NCBI GenBank assembly: GCA_964574325.1
Contig: CAZNMY010000008.1
Location: 1-64,000, forward strand
Direction: 5' to 3'
DNA: 64,000 nucleotides
From: CAMDPA01 sp964574325
Lineage (GTDB): Bacteria > Pseudomonadota > Alphaproteobacteria > Rhizobiales > Hyphomicrobiaceae
Position numbers and translations under genes: made by a program. The notes beneath the pieces were generated by a model. It worked only from the letters and a program-made list of their open reading frames with translations. It was not told where the DNA came from and ran no database searches. This document shows positions 57,268 through 64,000 of the stretch, in pieces. Each line of letters starts with the position of its first letter. Position 1 is the first letter of the stretch.

Positions 57268-59622
57268 ATGAGCGACGGTAACGACATCGAAGCGATAGCC
57301 CTCCAGAAGTTCGCGATCGGCCAACCCGTGCGCCGCATGGAGGACCAGACGCTGGTCCGTGGGCAGGGACAGTACACCGACGACGTCGATCTCCCCGGCC
57401 AGGTCTATGCTGCGTTCGTGCGCTCGCAGGTCGCGCACGGGCGGATCGCCGGAATCGACCAGGGGGCCGCCCGTGCCATGCCCGGCGTACTCGCGATCTA
57501 TACCGGTGCCGATCTCGCGAAGATGGGGTACGGCGGTCTGACTTCGCGCCTGCCGCTCAAGAGCCGCGACGGCTCGCCGCTCAAGAACCCGGAGCGGGCG
57601 GTGTTGCCGACGGACAAGGTGCGCTACGTCGGCGATCCCGTCGCGTGTGTGATCGCAACCAGCGTGAGCGAGGCCGAGGCTGCGGCGGAAGCGGTCGAGG
57701 TGGATATCGAAACGCTTCCGGCCGTGGTGGACATGCGAACGGCCGACAAGGCCGGCGCCGACGTATGGGACGCGGTGCCCGGCAACGTCGCGCTCGATTA
57801 TCTGTTCGGTGATCCCGACAAGGTCGCCGCAGCCTTTGCCCAGGCCGCACACGTGACGCGGCTGGAAATGGAGAACCAGCGCGTTGTCGTCTGCGCGATG
57901 GAGCCGCGCAGTTGTGTCGCCGCTCATGACGGGGAGAGTGGCCGTTTCACGCTCTATTCGCCGACCCAGAGCGTGATGGGGTCGAAGGCCAACGCCGCGG
58001 GGCTGATGAAGGTGGCGCCCGACAAGGTCCGGTTCGTCGCCACCAATGTCGGTGGGTCGTTCGGAATGAAGGCCGCCGTATTTCCCGAGTACGTCTGCGC
58101 GTTGCACGCCGCTCGCGACCTCGGCAAGCCCGTGAAGTGGACGGACACCCGCAGCAACAGCTTCCTGTCCGACCACCACGGCCGCGCGCAGGCTTTCACC
58201 GGAGAGCTGGCACTCGACAAAGAAGGCCGCATTCTCGCGCTGCGTCTCACCGGACATGGCGATCTCGGCGCGTATCTCACGAACTTCGGCCCGCAGCTTT
58301 CGACATTCAATGTCGTCAAGCATGTCGCGAGCGTCTACCGCACGCCGTTGCTGGAGGTATCGACACGCTGCGTGTTCACCAACACGGTGCCGGTGACGGC
58401 CTATCGCGGCGCGGGGCGCGGCGAGGGCAACTACTACATGGAGCGGCTGATCGATACCGCCGCGCACGAGATGGGGATCGATCCCGCCGAGATCCGCCGT
58501 CGCAATCTCGTCGAGGCGAGCGAGATGCCGTTCAAGTCCGTATCTGGCTCCGTCTATGACTGCGGCGACTTTCCGGCCCAACTCGAGAAGGCGCTGGCAG
58601 AAGCGGACTGGAGCGGCTTTCCCGCACGCCAGAAGGCCAGTGCGGCGAAAGGTATGCTGCGCGGGCGCGGCATCGGGCAGTTTCTCGAAGCCACCGCGCC
58701 GGTGCAGAAGGAGCAGGGCTCCATTCACTTCGAGCAGGACGGCTCGGTCACGCTCTACACCGGTACGCACGATCATGGGCAGGGCCACGGTACGACGTTC
58801 GCCCAGGTCGTCGGGTCTCAGCTCGGTTTGCCGTTCGAGAAGATCCGTATCGTCCAGACCGACAGCGACCGGCTGATGTCGGGCGGCGGCACGGGTGGGT
58901 CGAAGTCGATCATGGCGAGCGGAACCGCGCTGTTCGAGGCCGGCACGCGCGTGATCGACAAAGCCAAGCTCGCAGCATCGTTCATTCTGGAAGCCAGCGT
59001 AGGCGATATTCAATTCAAAGGCGGACGCCTCTCGATCGTCGGCACGGACCGGGGCGTTTCTCTGCTCGACCTCGCCCGGAAGATCGCGTCGCATCCCGCC
59101 CTGCCTGCGGATTGCCCGGCGTCGCTGAATGTCGATTACGTCCACGATTCGGCGCCGGCCACGTTTCCCAACGGTTGCCATATCGCCGAGGTCGAGATCG
59201 ATCCCGATACCGGCATCATCCATATCGACCGCTACACGATGGTCGGCGACTTCGGCACCCTGGTGAACCCGCTGATCGTCGAGGGCCAGTTGCGCGGTGG
59301 CGTGGTGCAAGGGCTCGGCCAGTGCCTGATGGAAGCCGCGCGCTACGACGACGAGGGGCAGCTGCTTTCCGGCTCGTTCATGGACTATGCCATGCCGCGT
59401 GCCGCCGATGCGCCGGTCATGCGCTATGCCGATCTGCCGGTGTTGACGAAAACGAACCCGCTCGGCGTCAAGGGCTGCGGTGAGGCTGGCGCTTCCGGCG
59501 GGCTGCCCTCGATCATGAATGCGATCGTCGATGCGCTGTCGCCTTACGGCGTCAAGCACATGGAGATGCCGGCGACGCCCGAGAAGGTCTGGCGGGCGAT
59601 CCGAGGCGGCAAGGCCGCCTGA
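57268..59622 (+). CDS. Molybdenum hydroxylase large subunit (xanthine dehydrogenase family, CoxL-like)
   Basis: The 784-residue subunit binds molybdopterin cofactor and the substrate. It has the a/b hammerhead N-terminus (GQPVRRMEDQTLVRGQGQYT), NVGGSFGMKAAVFPE, AYRGAGRGEGNYYMERL at the Mo-contact loop, DHGQGHGTTFAQVV, GGGTGGSKSIMASG, and the catalytic Glu in VKGCGEAGASGG. The loop is not the AYRCSFR of true CO dehydrogenase, so it oxidises an aldehyde, heterocycle or other compound. FeS and FAD subunit genes are absent here but are found as a pair at 38266-39656. Confidence 0.92.
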   Translation: MSDGNDIEAIALQKFAIGQPVRRMEDQTLVRGQGQYTDDVDLPGQVYAAFVRSQVAHGRIAGIDQGAARAMPGVLAIYTGADLAKMGYGGLTSRLPLKSRDGSPLKNPERAVLPTDKVRYVGDPVACVIATSVSEAEAAAEAVEVDIETLPAVVDMRTADKAGADVWDAVPGNVALDYLFGDPDKVAAAFAQAAHVTRLEMENQRVVVCAMEPRSCVAAHDGESGRFTLYSPTQSVMGSKANAAGLMKVAPDKVRFVATNVGGSFGMKAAVFPEYVCALHAARDLGKPVKWTDTRSNSFLSDHHGRAQAFTGELALDKEGRILALRLTGHGDLGAYLTNFGPQLSTFNVVKHVASVYRTPLLEVSTRCVFTNTVPVTAYRGAGRGEGNYYMERLIDTAAHEMGIDPAEIRRRNLVEASEMPFKSVSGSVYDCGDFPAQLEKALAEADWSGFPARQKASAAKGMLRGRGIGQFLEATAPVQKEQGSIHFEQDGSVTLYTGTHDHGQGHGTTFAQVVGSQLGLPFEKIRIVQTDSDRLMSGGGTGGSKSIMASGTALFEAGTRVIDKAKLAASFILEASVGDIQFKGGRLSIVGTDRGVSLLDLARKIASHPALPADCPASLNVDYVHDSAPATFPNGCHIAEVEIDPDTGIIHIDRYTMVGDFGTLVNPLIVEGQLRGGVVQGLGQCLMEAARYDDEGQLLSGSFMDYAMPRAADAPVMRYADLPVLTKTNPLGVKGCGEAGASGGLPSIMNAIVDALSPYGVKHMEMPATPEKVWRAIRGGKAA

Positions 59623-59792
59623 AGCGGGGGCGCACCCGCCGGGTTCGACGATCGCCGCGCTTTACGAACCCCGGACTCGGGGCGTAAACACGCGGGGCCG
59701 AAACCGCCCGCCTATGCAACCTGGCGGTGCAATTTCGGCGGCCCCCTGCCGACACCGTGCCGGCACCCGCTCTTCAACCAACGAGATGAGCC

Positions 59793-61043
59793 GTGATCGA
59801 GGAATTCCACCGCATCAAGCGCCTGCCGCCCTACGTTTTCGCCGAGGTCAACCGGTTGAAAGCGCAGGCCCGAGCTCGCGGGGCGGACATCATCGATCTC
59901 GGCATGGGCAATCCGGACATGGATACGCCCAAGCACATCGTCGACAAGCTGATCGAGACGGTGCAGCGGCCGCGCACCCACCGCTATTCCGCGTCGAAGG
60001 GCATTCCCGGTCTGCGCAAGGCGCAGGCGGCTTATTACGCGCGCCGGTTCGGCGTGAAGGTCGATCCGGAAACGCAGGTCGTGGCGACGCTCGGGTCGAA
60101 GGAGGGCTTCGCCAACATGGCGCAAGCGATCTGCGCGCCGGGCGACGTGGTGATCTGTCCGAACCCGACTTATCCGATCCACGAGTTCGGCTTCATCATC
60201 TCGGGTGGCGCGATCCGCCATGTCGAGGCTTCCAACGACGACAAGTTCCTGTCGGCGGTGTCGCGGGCCGTGAAGCACTCGATCCCCAAGCCGATCGCGA
60301 TGATCCTGTCTTATCCGTCGAACCCGACGGCGATGACGGCGAGCCTCGATTTCTACAAGGAGGCGGTGCAGCTCGCCAAGAAGCTCGATATCATCATCCT
60401 GTCGGACGTGGCCTATTCGGAGCTCTATTTCGACGAGAACGATCCGCCGCCGTCGGTGCTCCAGGTGCCCGGCGCGATCGACATCACGGTCGAGTTCACG
60501 TCGCTGTCGAAGACCTACAACATGCCGGGCTGGCGCATGGGATTCGCGGTCGGCAACGACCGGTTGATCGCGGCGCTCGCGCGGGTGAAATCGTATCTCG
60601 ACTACGGCGCGTTCACGCCGATCCAGGTCGCGGCGGCGGCAGCCCTCAACGGGCCGCAGGACTGCGTCGACGAGATGCGCAGGATCTACAAGACCAGGCG
60701 CGATGTGCTGGTGAAGAGCTTTGCCCAGGCCGGCTTCGACGTGCCATCGCCGCCCGCCAGCATGTTCGCGTGGGCGCCGATCCCCGAGCAGTTCCGCGCG
60801 CTGGGCTCTGTCGAGTTTTCGAAACTGCTGATCGAGAAGGCGGACGTCGCGGTGTCGCCGGGTACTGGCTTCGGCGAATACGGCGAGGGCTTCGTCCGGA
60901 TCGCTCTCGTGGAGAACGAGCATCGTATCCGGCAGGCCGCACGCAACATCAAGCGGTTCCTGTCGGCGGGCACGGGCAGCATGCACAATGTCCTGGAAGG
61001 CAGCGGTGAGGAGCCGGGTTCGGCTGCCGGGTCGGCGGCATGA
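59793..61043 (+). CDS. Class I/II PLP aminotransferase (AlaA/AatC-like)
   Basis: The 416-residue aminotransferase begins at a GTG (MIEEFHRIKRLPPYVF, the common start of this group). It shows DLGMGNPDMDTPKHIVDKL, TLGSKEGFANMAQAI, YPSNPTAM, the Schiff-base Lys in SLSKTYNMPGWRMGF and the C-terminal Arg in GFVRIALVENEHRIRQA. In Hyphomicrobiales this gene usually lies directly upstream of hom, as here with a 4-bp overlap, and is often labelled LL-diaminopimelate or alanine aminotransferase. The real amino acid is uncertain. Confidence 0.9.
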   Translation: MIEEFHRIKRLPPYVFAEVNRLKAQARARGADIIDLGMGNPDMDTPKHIVDKLIETVQRPRTHRYSASKGIPGLRKAQAAYYARRFGVKVDPETQVVATLGSKEGFANMAQAICAPGDVVICPNPTYPIHEFGFIISGGAIRHVEASNDDKFLSAVSRAVKHSIPKPIAMILSYPSNPTAMTASLDFYKEAVQLAKKLDIIILSDVAYSELYFDENDPPPSVLQVPGAIDITVEFTSLSKTYNMPGWRMGFAVGNDRLIAALARVKSYLDYGAFTPIQVAAAAALNGPQDCVDEMRRIYKTRRDVLVKSFAQAGFDVPSPPASMFAWAPIPEQFRALGSVEFSKLLIEKADVAVSPGTGFGEYGEGFVRIALVENEHRIRQAARNIKRFLSAGTGSMHNVLEGSGEEPGSAAGSAA

Positions 61044-62374
61044 GCGGGCAATCGAAGCCGTTGCGGATCGGCATCGCGGGTCTCGGCACGGTCGGGGCTG
61101 CGGTGCTGGGCAATCTCCAGCAGAATGCGGACCGGTTCGCCGACATTCTGGGCCGGCGCATCGAGGTGACGGGCGTCAGCGCTCGCTCGCGGGCGAAGAA
61201 GCGCGGTGTCTCCGTCGATAATCTGCGTTGGTTCGAAGATGCGGCCGAGCTTGCCGTGTCGACCGATATCGACGCTTTCGTCGAGCTGATCGGCGGTTCG
61301 GAAGGCGCTGCCCGGGCCGCGGTGACCGCAGCGCTCGGCGCGGGCAAGCACGTCGTGACCGCCAACAAGGCGCTGCTCGCCTATCATGGCTTCGAGCTGG
61401 CCAGGCTGGCCGAGGCAAAGGGCGTCGCGCTGTTGTTCGAAGCGTCCGTCGCGGGTGGCATTCCCGTCATCAAGACGCTGCGCGAGGGCTTGATCGGCAA
61501 CGAGATCAAGCGCGTCTACGGCATCCTCAACGGCACCTGCAACTACATCCTGACCAAAATGCAGGACGAGGGTAGCTCGTTCGATGCGGCTCTGGCGGAG
61601 GCGCAGGCGCTGGGTTACGCGGAGGCCGATCCGACGTTCGACATCGGCGGGATGGATGCGGCGCACAAGCTGGCGCTGCTGACGTGTCTCGCGTTCGGCA
61701 CGAGGATTTCGATCGACGAGATCCACTGCGAGGGCATCGAGCACATCCGCCGCGCGGACATCGAGGCAGCGGACGAACTGGGCTACCACATCAAGCTGCT
61801 CGGCGTCGCGCAGCGGACCGAGTCGGGGATCGAAGCGCGGGTCAATCCGGTTCTGGTCCCGAAAGATTCGGCGATCGGCGAGGTCTCGGGCGTGACGAAT
61901 GCGATCGAGATCGAGGGCGATTTCGTCGGCGATCTGCTGCTGGTCGGGCCTGGTGCCGGCGCGCGGGCGACGGCGTCGTCGGTGATCTCGGACATCGTCG
62001 AAGTCGCACGCGGTGATTGCCTCAAGCCGTTCATCGTTCCAGCCGCGATGCTGAAGCCGCACAAGAAGGCGACGCTCGGCGCGCATCGTGGTGCGTACTA
62101 CGTTCGTCTTCTGGTGCACGATCGGCCCGGCGCGATGGCGTCGATCGCGGGGCGCATGGCCGAGCACGAGGTTTCGCTGGAAAGCATCGTGCAACGGCGG
62201 CCGCGCAAGGCCGACCCGGCAGCCGCGCCCAAAGCCAACTCCAGCAACACGATGCAACTCGTCCTCATCACGCACGATACCGTGGAGGCGTCGATCCGCC
62301 GTGCGCTCGAGTTGATCGAGCAGGACGGCAAGATCGCCGGCCGCGCGCAGATGATCCGCATCGAGAAGCTTTAG
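61040..62374 (+). CDS. hom: Homoserine dehydrogenase
   Basis: The enzyme reduces aspartate semialdehyde to homoserine on the way to threonine and methionine. The 444-residue protein has the NAD(P) motif GIAGLGTVGAAVLGNL, HVVTANKALLAYHG, the substrate region EASVAGGIPVIKTLREG, and YGILNGTCNYILTKM. A C-terminal ACT domain (about 350-444, YVRLLVHDRPGAMASIAGRM) is the site of feedback by threonine. Its ATG overlaps the aminotransferase stop by 4 bp. Confidence 0.95.
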   Translation: MSGQSKPLRIGIAGLGTVGAAVLGNLQQNADRFADILGRRIEVTGVSARSRAKKRGVSVDNLRWFEDAAELAVSTDIDAFVELIGGSEGAARAAVTAALGAGKHVVTANKALLAYHGFELARLAEAKGVALLFEASVAGGIPVIKTLREGLIGNEIKRVYGILNGTCNYILTKMQDEGSSFDAALAEAQALGYAEADPTFDIGGMDAAHKLALLTCLAFGTRISIDEIHCEGIEHIRRADIEAADELGYHIKLLGVAQRTESGIEARVNPVLVPKDSAIGEVSGVTNAIEIEGDFVGDLLLVGPGAGARATASSVISDIVEVARGDCLKPFIVPAAMLKPHKKATLGAHRGAYYVRLLVHDRPGAMASIAGRMAEHEVSLESIVQRRPRKADPAAAPKANSSNTMQLVLITHDTVEASIRRALELIEQDGKIAGRAQMIRIEKL

Positions 62375-62386
62375 GTTTCCTTAGCG

Positions 62387-63274
62387 TCAGGGCTTCTTCC
62401 TGCCGGAGAGGTCGTCGGCCGAGCGGACAAAGTCGAGACAGTGCTTGTCGATGCTCTCGATCGAGACGTCCGAGGTGAGGAAGGTCAGGGTGATCCACCG
62501 GACCCCCGGCCGGTTTTTCTTGTCGATGTTCCGCGAGACGTAGCCGCCGTCGTATTCGGACTGCTCCTCGTTGCTCGCCATGATCCACATGTGCGCTTCA
62601 TCGCGCGGAACGCGGCCCTCGCTGTTGAAGTGAAAAGCCAGTGAGGTGCCGATCGGCGCGCCGCGGCCGACGTACTTCGTGACGAGAGGACGGCTCGATC
62701 CGTTCTTGTTGAGGCCGCCGAACGGAACGAACAGATAGGCGAAATAGCTGTGGCGCGGCCGCTTTTCATCCCGGCGATAGTCCAGCATCTTCTCGGGCGT
62801 GACGAAGATGCATGTAGAGCGACGCGTCTGTCTCTCTTCATCCGTGCAGCGTTCCACGAGCCAGATCCCGGCCTTCATAGGGTCGGTCTCGCGCATGTCG
62901 CTCAACCGTTCCGGCTCGGGGTTGGCTTGGTTGAGCCTGATGTCCTGCATGGCATAGTCGTAGTCCAGCTCGCTGTACCCGAGCTTGTTGGCGAAAACGA
63001 TCGGGGATTGGCTGTTGTCGACGAACCAATCGGGCTCGATGTTCAGATCGAATTTGCTCTTGATGGTCTGGCAGATTTCTTCGAGGGCTTTCGTCTTCCT
63101 CTTCGCGCCGACCCTCATCCAACGGAAATGCTGGTTCCTGCGCGTCTGGAACTGCTTGTCCTCGAGCGGGCCGAAAAGTTTTTCGAGGCGGTCCTGCAAG
63201 GTGGCGGGTATCCCCTGCCACAGGGGACCATGGGTTGCTTCGAGCACGAAGGCGAGTTTGTCGGCCGAGCTCAT
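62387..63274 (-). CDS. Protein of unknown function
   Basis: The 295-residue protein (MSSADKLAFVLEATHGPLWQ) is soluble, rich in charged residues and aromatic amino acids, and has no signal peptide. Noticeable segments are RRNQHFRWMRVGAKRKT, IWLVERCTDEERQTRR and MWIMASNEEQSEYDGGYVS. GAGGAAC precedes the ATG. I do not recognise a family. It converges with hom 12 bp away and lies 98 bp downstream of another unknown gene on the same strand, so the two may be one unit. Their codon use seems less GC-extreme than that of hom. Confidence 0.65.
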   Translation of the reverse strand: MSSADKLAFVLEATHGPLWQGIPATLQDRLEKLFGPLEDKQFQTRRNQHFRWMRVGAKRKTKALEEICQTIKSKFDLNIEPDWFVDNSQSPIVFANKLGYSELDYDYAMQDIRLNQANPEPERLSDMRETDPMKAGIWLVERCTDEERQTRRSTCIFVTPEKMLDYRRDEKRPRHSYFAYLFVPFGGLNKNGSSRPLVTKYVGRGAPIGTSLAFHFNSEGRVPRDEAHMWIMASNEEQSEYDGGYVSRNIDKKNRPGVRWITLTFLTSDVSIESIDKHCLDFVRSADDLSGRKKP

Positions 63275-63372
63275 TTGGCGTTCCTCTCTGTGCCGAGCAC
63301 ATGCCGATCCGCTGGGGCGAGGATGTTCTCCTCGAACCCACTCTTGCCTGGTTCCGGATGGGACCTGTGACT

Positions 63373-63897
63373 TCAGCCTCGCAGGCCCGAAGTGACGCAG
63401 TCGGCACACAGACCACAGCCGCCGCGTGTCGGATCGCAGCAGGCATGACCGCAAGCTGGACACATATGCTCTGGATCGTCTCTATTCCCCATGAATCGTG
63501 CGAGGCGCGCCGAAATTGTGACGAATGCCTGACGTGAGGCCGAAATCGTCTGTGGTGTGGCCTTGGTGCACATGCAGGGAGCCGTTGTCGAAGGATCGTC
63601 GGTCAGGGCGAGCAGACCGCCGTCGTAGGAACGCCGCTCGAGTTGGTGCAACTCGAATATCTTGACGAGGAGGTCCCTGAAGCAACCATCGGGTGAGCTT
63701 GGAGCGCGCGAGGCGGCGATGGCCTTGGAGGTTGGGTTGGTCCTGCGAGGTCGATCGCCGAACGGACAGCGAGAGCCGGCATCATCCTCCGCGTCGGCAT
63801 CGTAGAAGCTGACCCTCCCGTTGCACGTGACGCGACGGAAGTGCTGGTTGCACAAGGGGCACTCGATCATGGTATCGGTCGTGGCGGGAAGCGTCAT
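63373..63897 (-). CDS. Protein of unknown function with Cys-rich ends (zinc-ribbon-like)
   Basis: The 174-residue protein starts MTLPATTDTMIECPLCNQHF and has an N-terminal CPLC...C pair and a C-terminal cluster CPACGHACCDPTRGGCGLCA, then DC. These resemble zinc ribbons. The middle has a helix-like region and RCPFGDRPRR. No enzyme motif was seen. The longer frame to 63936 is less likely. The last 100 bp of the window upstream hold no visible gene. A nucleic-acid or protein-binding role is possible; it may work with the gene at 62387. Confidence 0.55.
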   Translation of the reverse strand: MTLPATTDTMIECPLCNQHFRRVTCNGRVSFYDADAEDDAGSRCPFGDRPRRTNPTSKAIAASRAPSSPDGCFRDLLVKIFELHQLERRSYDGGLLALTDDPSTTAPCMCTKATPQTISASRQAFVTISARLARFMGNRDDPEHMCPACGHACCDPTRGGCGLCADCVTSGLRG

Positions 63898-64000
63898 GGC
63901 ATGCGCTCCTCGGCCCGCAGTCGGCCACCGGAGCAACTGTCGTTTCGTTCGCGGTCGGGGACGCCTTGACAGGTCTCGAATGGTAGCATGGGTTTCCCTC

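Noticed and set aside
57079..59559. A 826-codon minus-strand frame opposite the molybdenum hydroxylase gene
   Set aside because: It is the high-GC shadow of the real gene, with His/Arg/Asp-rich composition and no domain; the plus strand has all family motifs.
1..64000. tRNA, rRNA, riboswitch and CRISPR signals
   Set aside because: I looked through the gaps and saw no cloverleaf with a T-loop, no rRNA core sequences, no array of spaced direct repeats and no convincing TPP, SAM or cobalamin aptamer core. A covariance search would be needed to exclude small RNAs.

Overview
The window looks like chromosomal DNA of a GC-rich alphaproteobacterium, most likely Hyphomicrobiales (Bradyrhizobium/Rhodoplanes/Xanthobacteraceae-like). 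The reasons are a CcrM-type GANTC methyltransferase with a CtrA-like upstream box, a GTTC-N7-GTTC SOS box beside lexA, alphaproteobacterial porins with an N-terminal coiled coil, an EipA (DUF1134) protein, betaine-lipid genes btaAB, a bioBFDA operon, and the trpGDC-moaC-moeA-lexA-comEC block. The assignment is inference from gene content; no rRNA or tRNA gene was seen. No CRISPR array, prophage or intact insertion sequence was seen either.

Layout. 1-9.7 kb: the end of an ABC-2 type exporter ATPase, ccrM, an MFS permease, an extradiol-type dioxygenase, a HicB antitoxin with a frameshifted hicA, a thioesterase, an exported SET-domain protein, an aldo/keto reductase, an EipA-family protein with a long extension, and dedA. 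10-19.6 kb: btaAB for phosphorus-free betaine lipid, an orphan binding protein, a second aldo/keto reductase, a cysteine phosphatase, an Arg-rich Tat-signal protein, hspQ, a CitE/malyl-CoA lyase, a lipid A-type acyltransferase and a UbiH-family hydroxylase. 20-24.3 kb: two tandem 502-residue porins, each with its own terminator, and a small exported protein. 24.3-41.5 kb: an ELM1-like protein followed by a catabolic region (two-domain QuiC-like protein, alpha/beta hydrolase, MBL hydrolase, NDP-forming acyl-CoA ligase, enoyl-CoA hydratase, a divergent SDR, an HMG-CoA-lyase homologue, a YcbB-like L,D-transpeptidase, a Bug binding protein, FeS and FAD subunits of a molybdenum hydroxylase, and a UbiD decarboxylase).

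41.5-55.3 kb: comEC, lexA, bioBFDA plus a large membrane protein, then moeA, moaC, trpC, trpD and trpG. The bio operon lies in the opposite orientation between moeA and lexA, which are usually neighbours in this group. 55.8-62.4 kb: a two-subunit TPP decarboxylase, a molybdenum hydroxylase large subunit that could pair with the small and medium subunits 18 kb away, an aminotransferase, and hom. 62.4-64 kb: two unrecognised genes, one with zinc-ribbon-like Cys clusters at both ends.

The most unusual pattern is a 27-bp near-perfect palindrome (arms GGGGTCAGACCC and GGGTCTGACCCC around a 3-base spacer) present in at least seven full or degenerate copies. Several are intergenic. One lies inside trpC, and one to three lie at the start of the acyl-CoA ligase gene. 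The coding copies are in the same reading frame and give GVRP(A/C)GSD(P/T), which resembles in behaviour, but not in sequence, the Rickettsia palindromic elements. Other points of interest are an SDR lacking its Ser-Tyr-Lys catalytic set, an exported SET protein, overlapping SOS boxes, and a conserved-looking membrane protein with an unassigned C-terminal domain next to the biotin operon.
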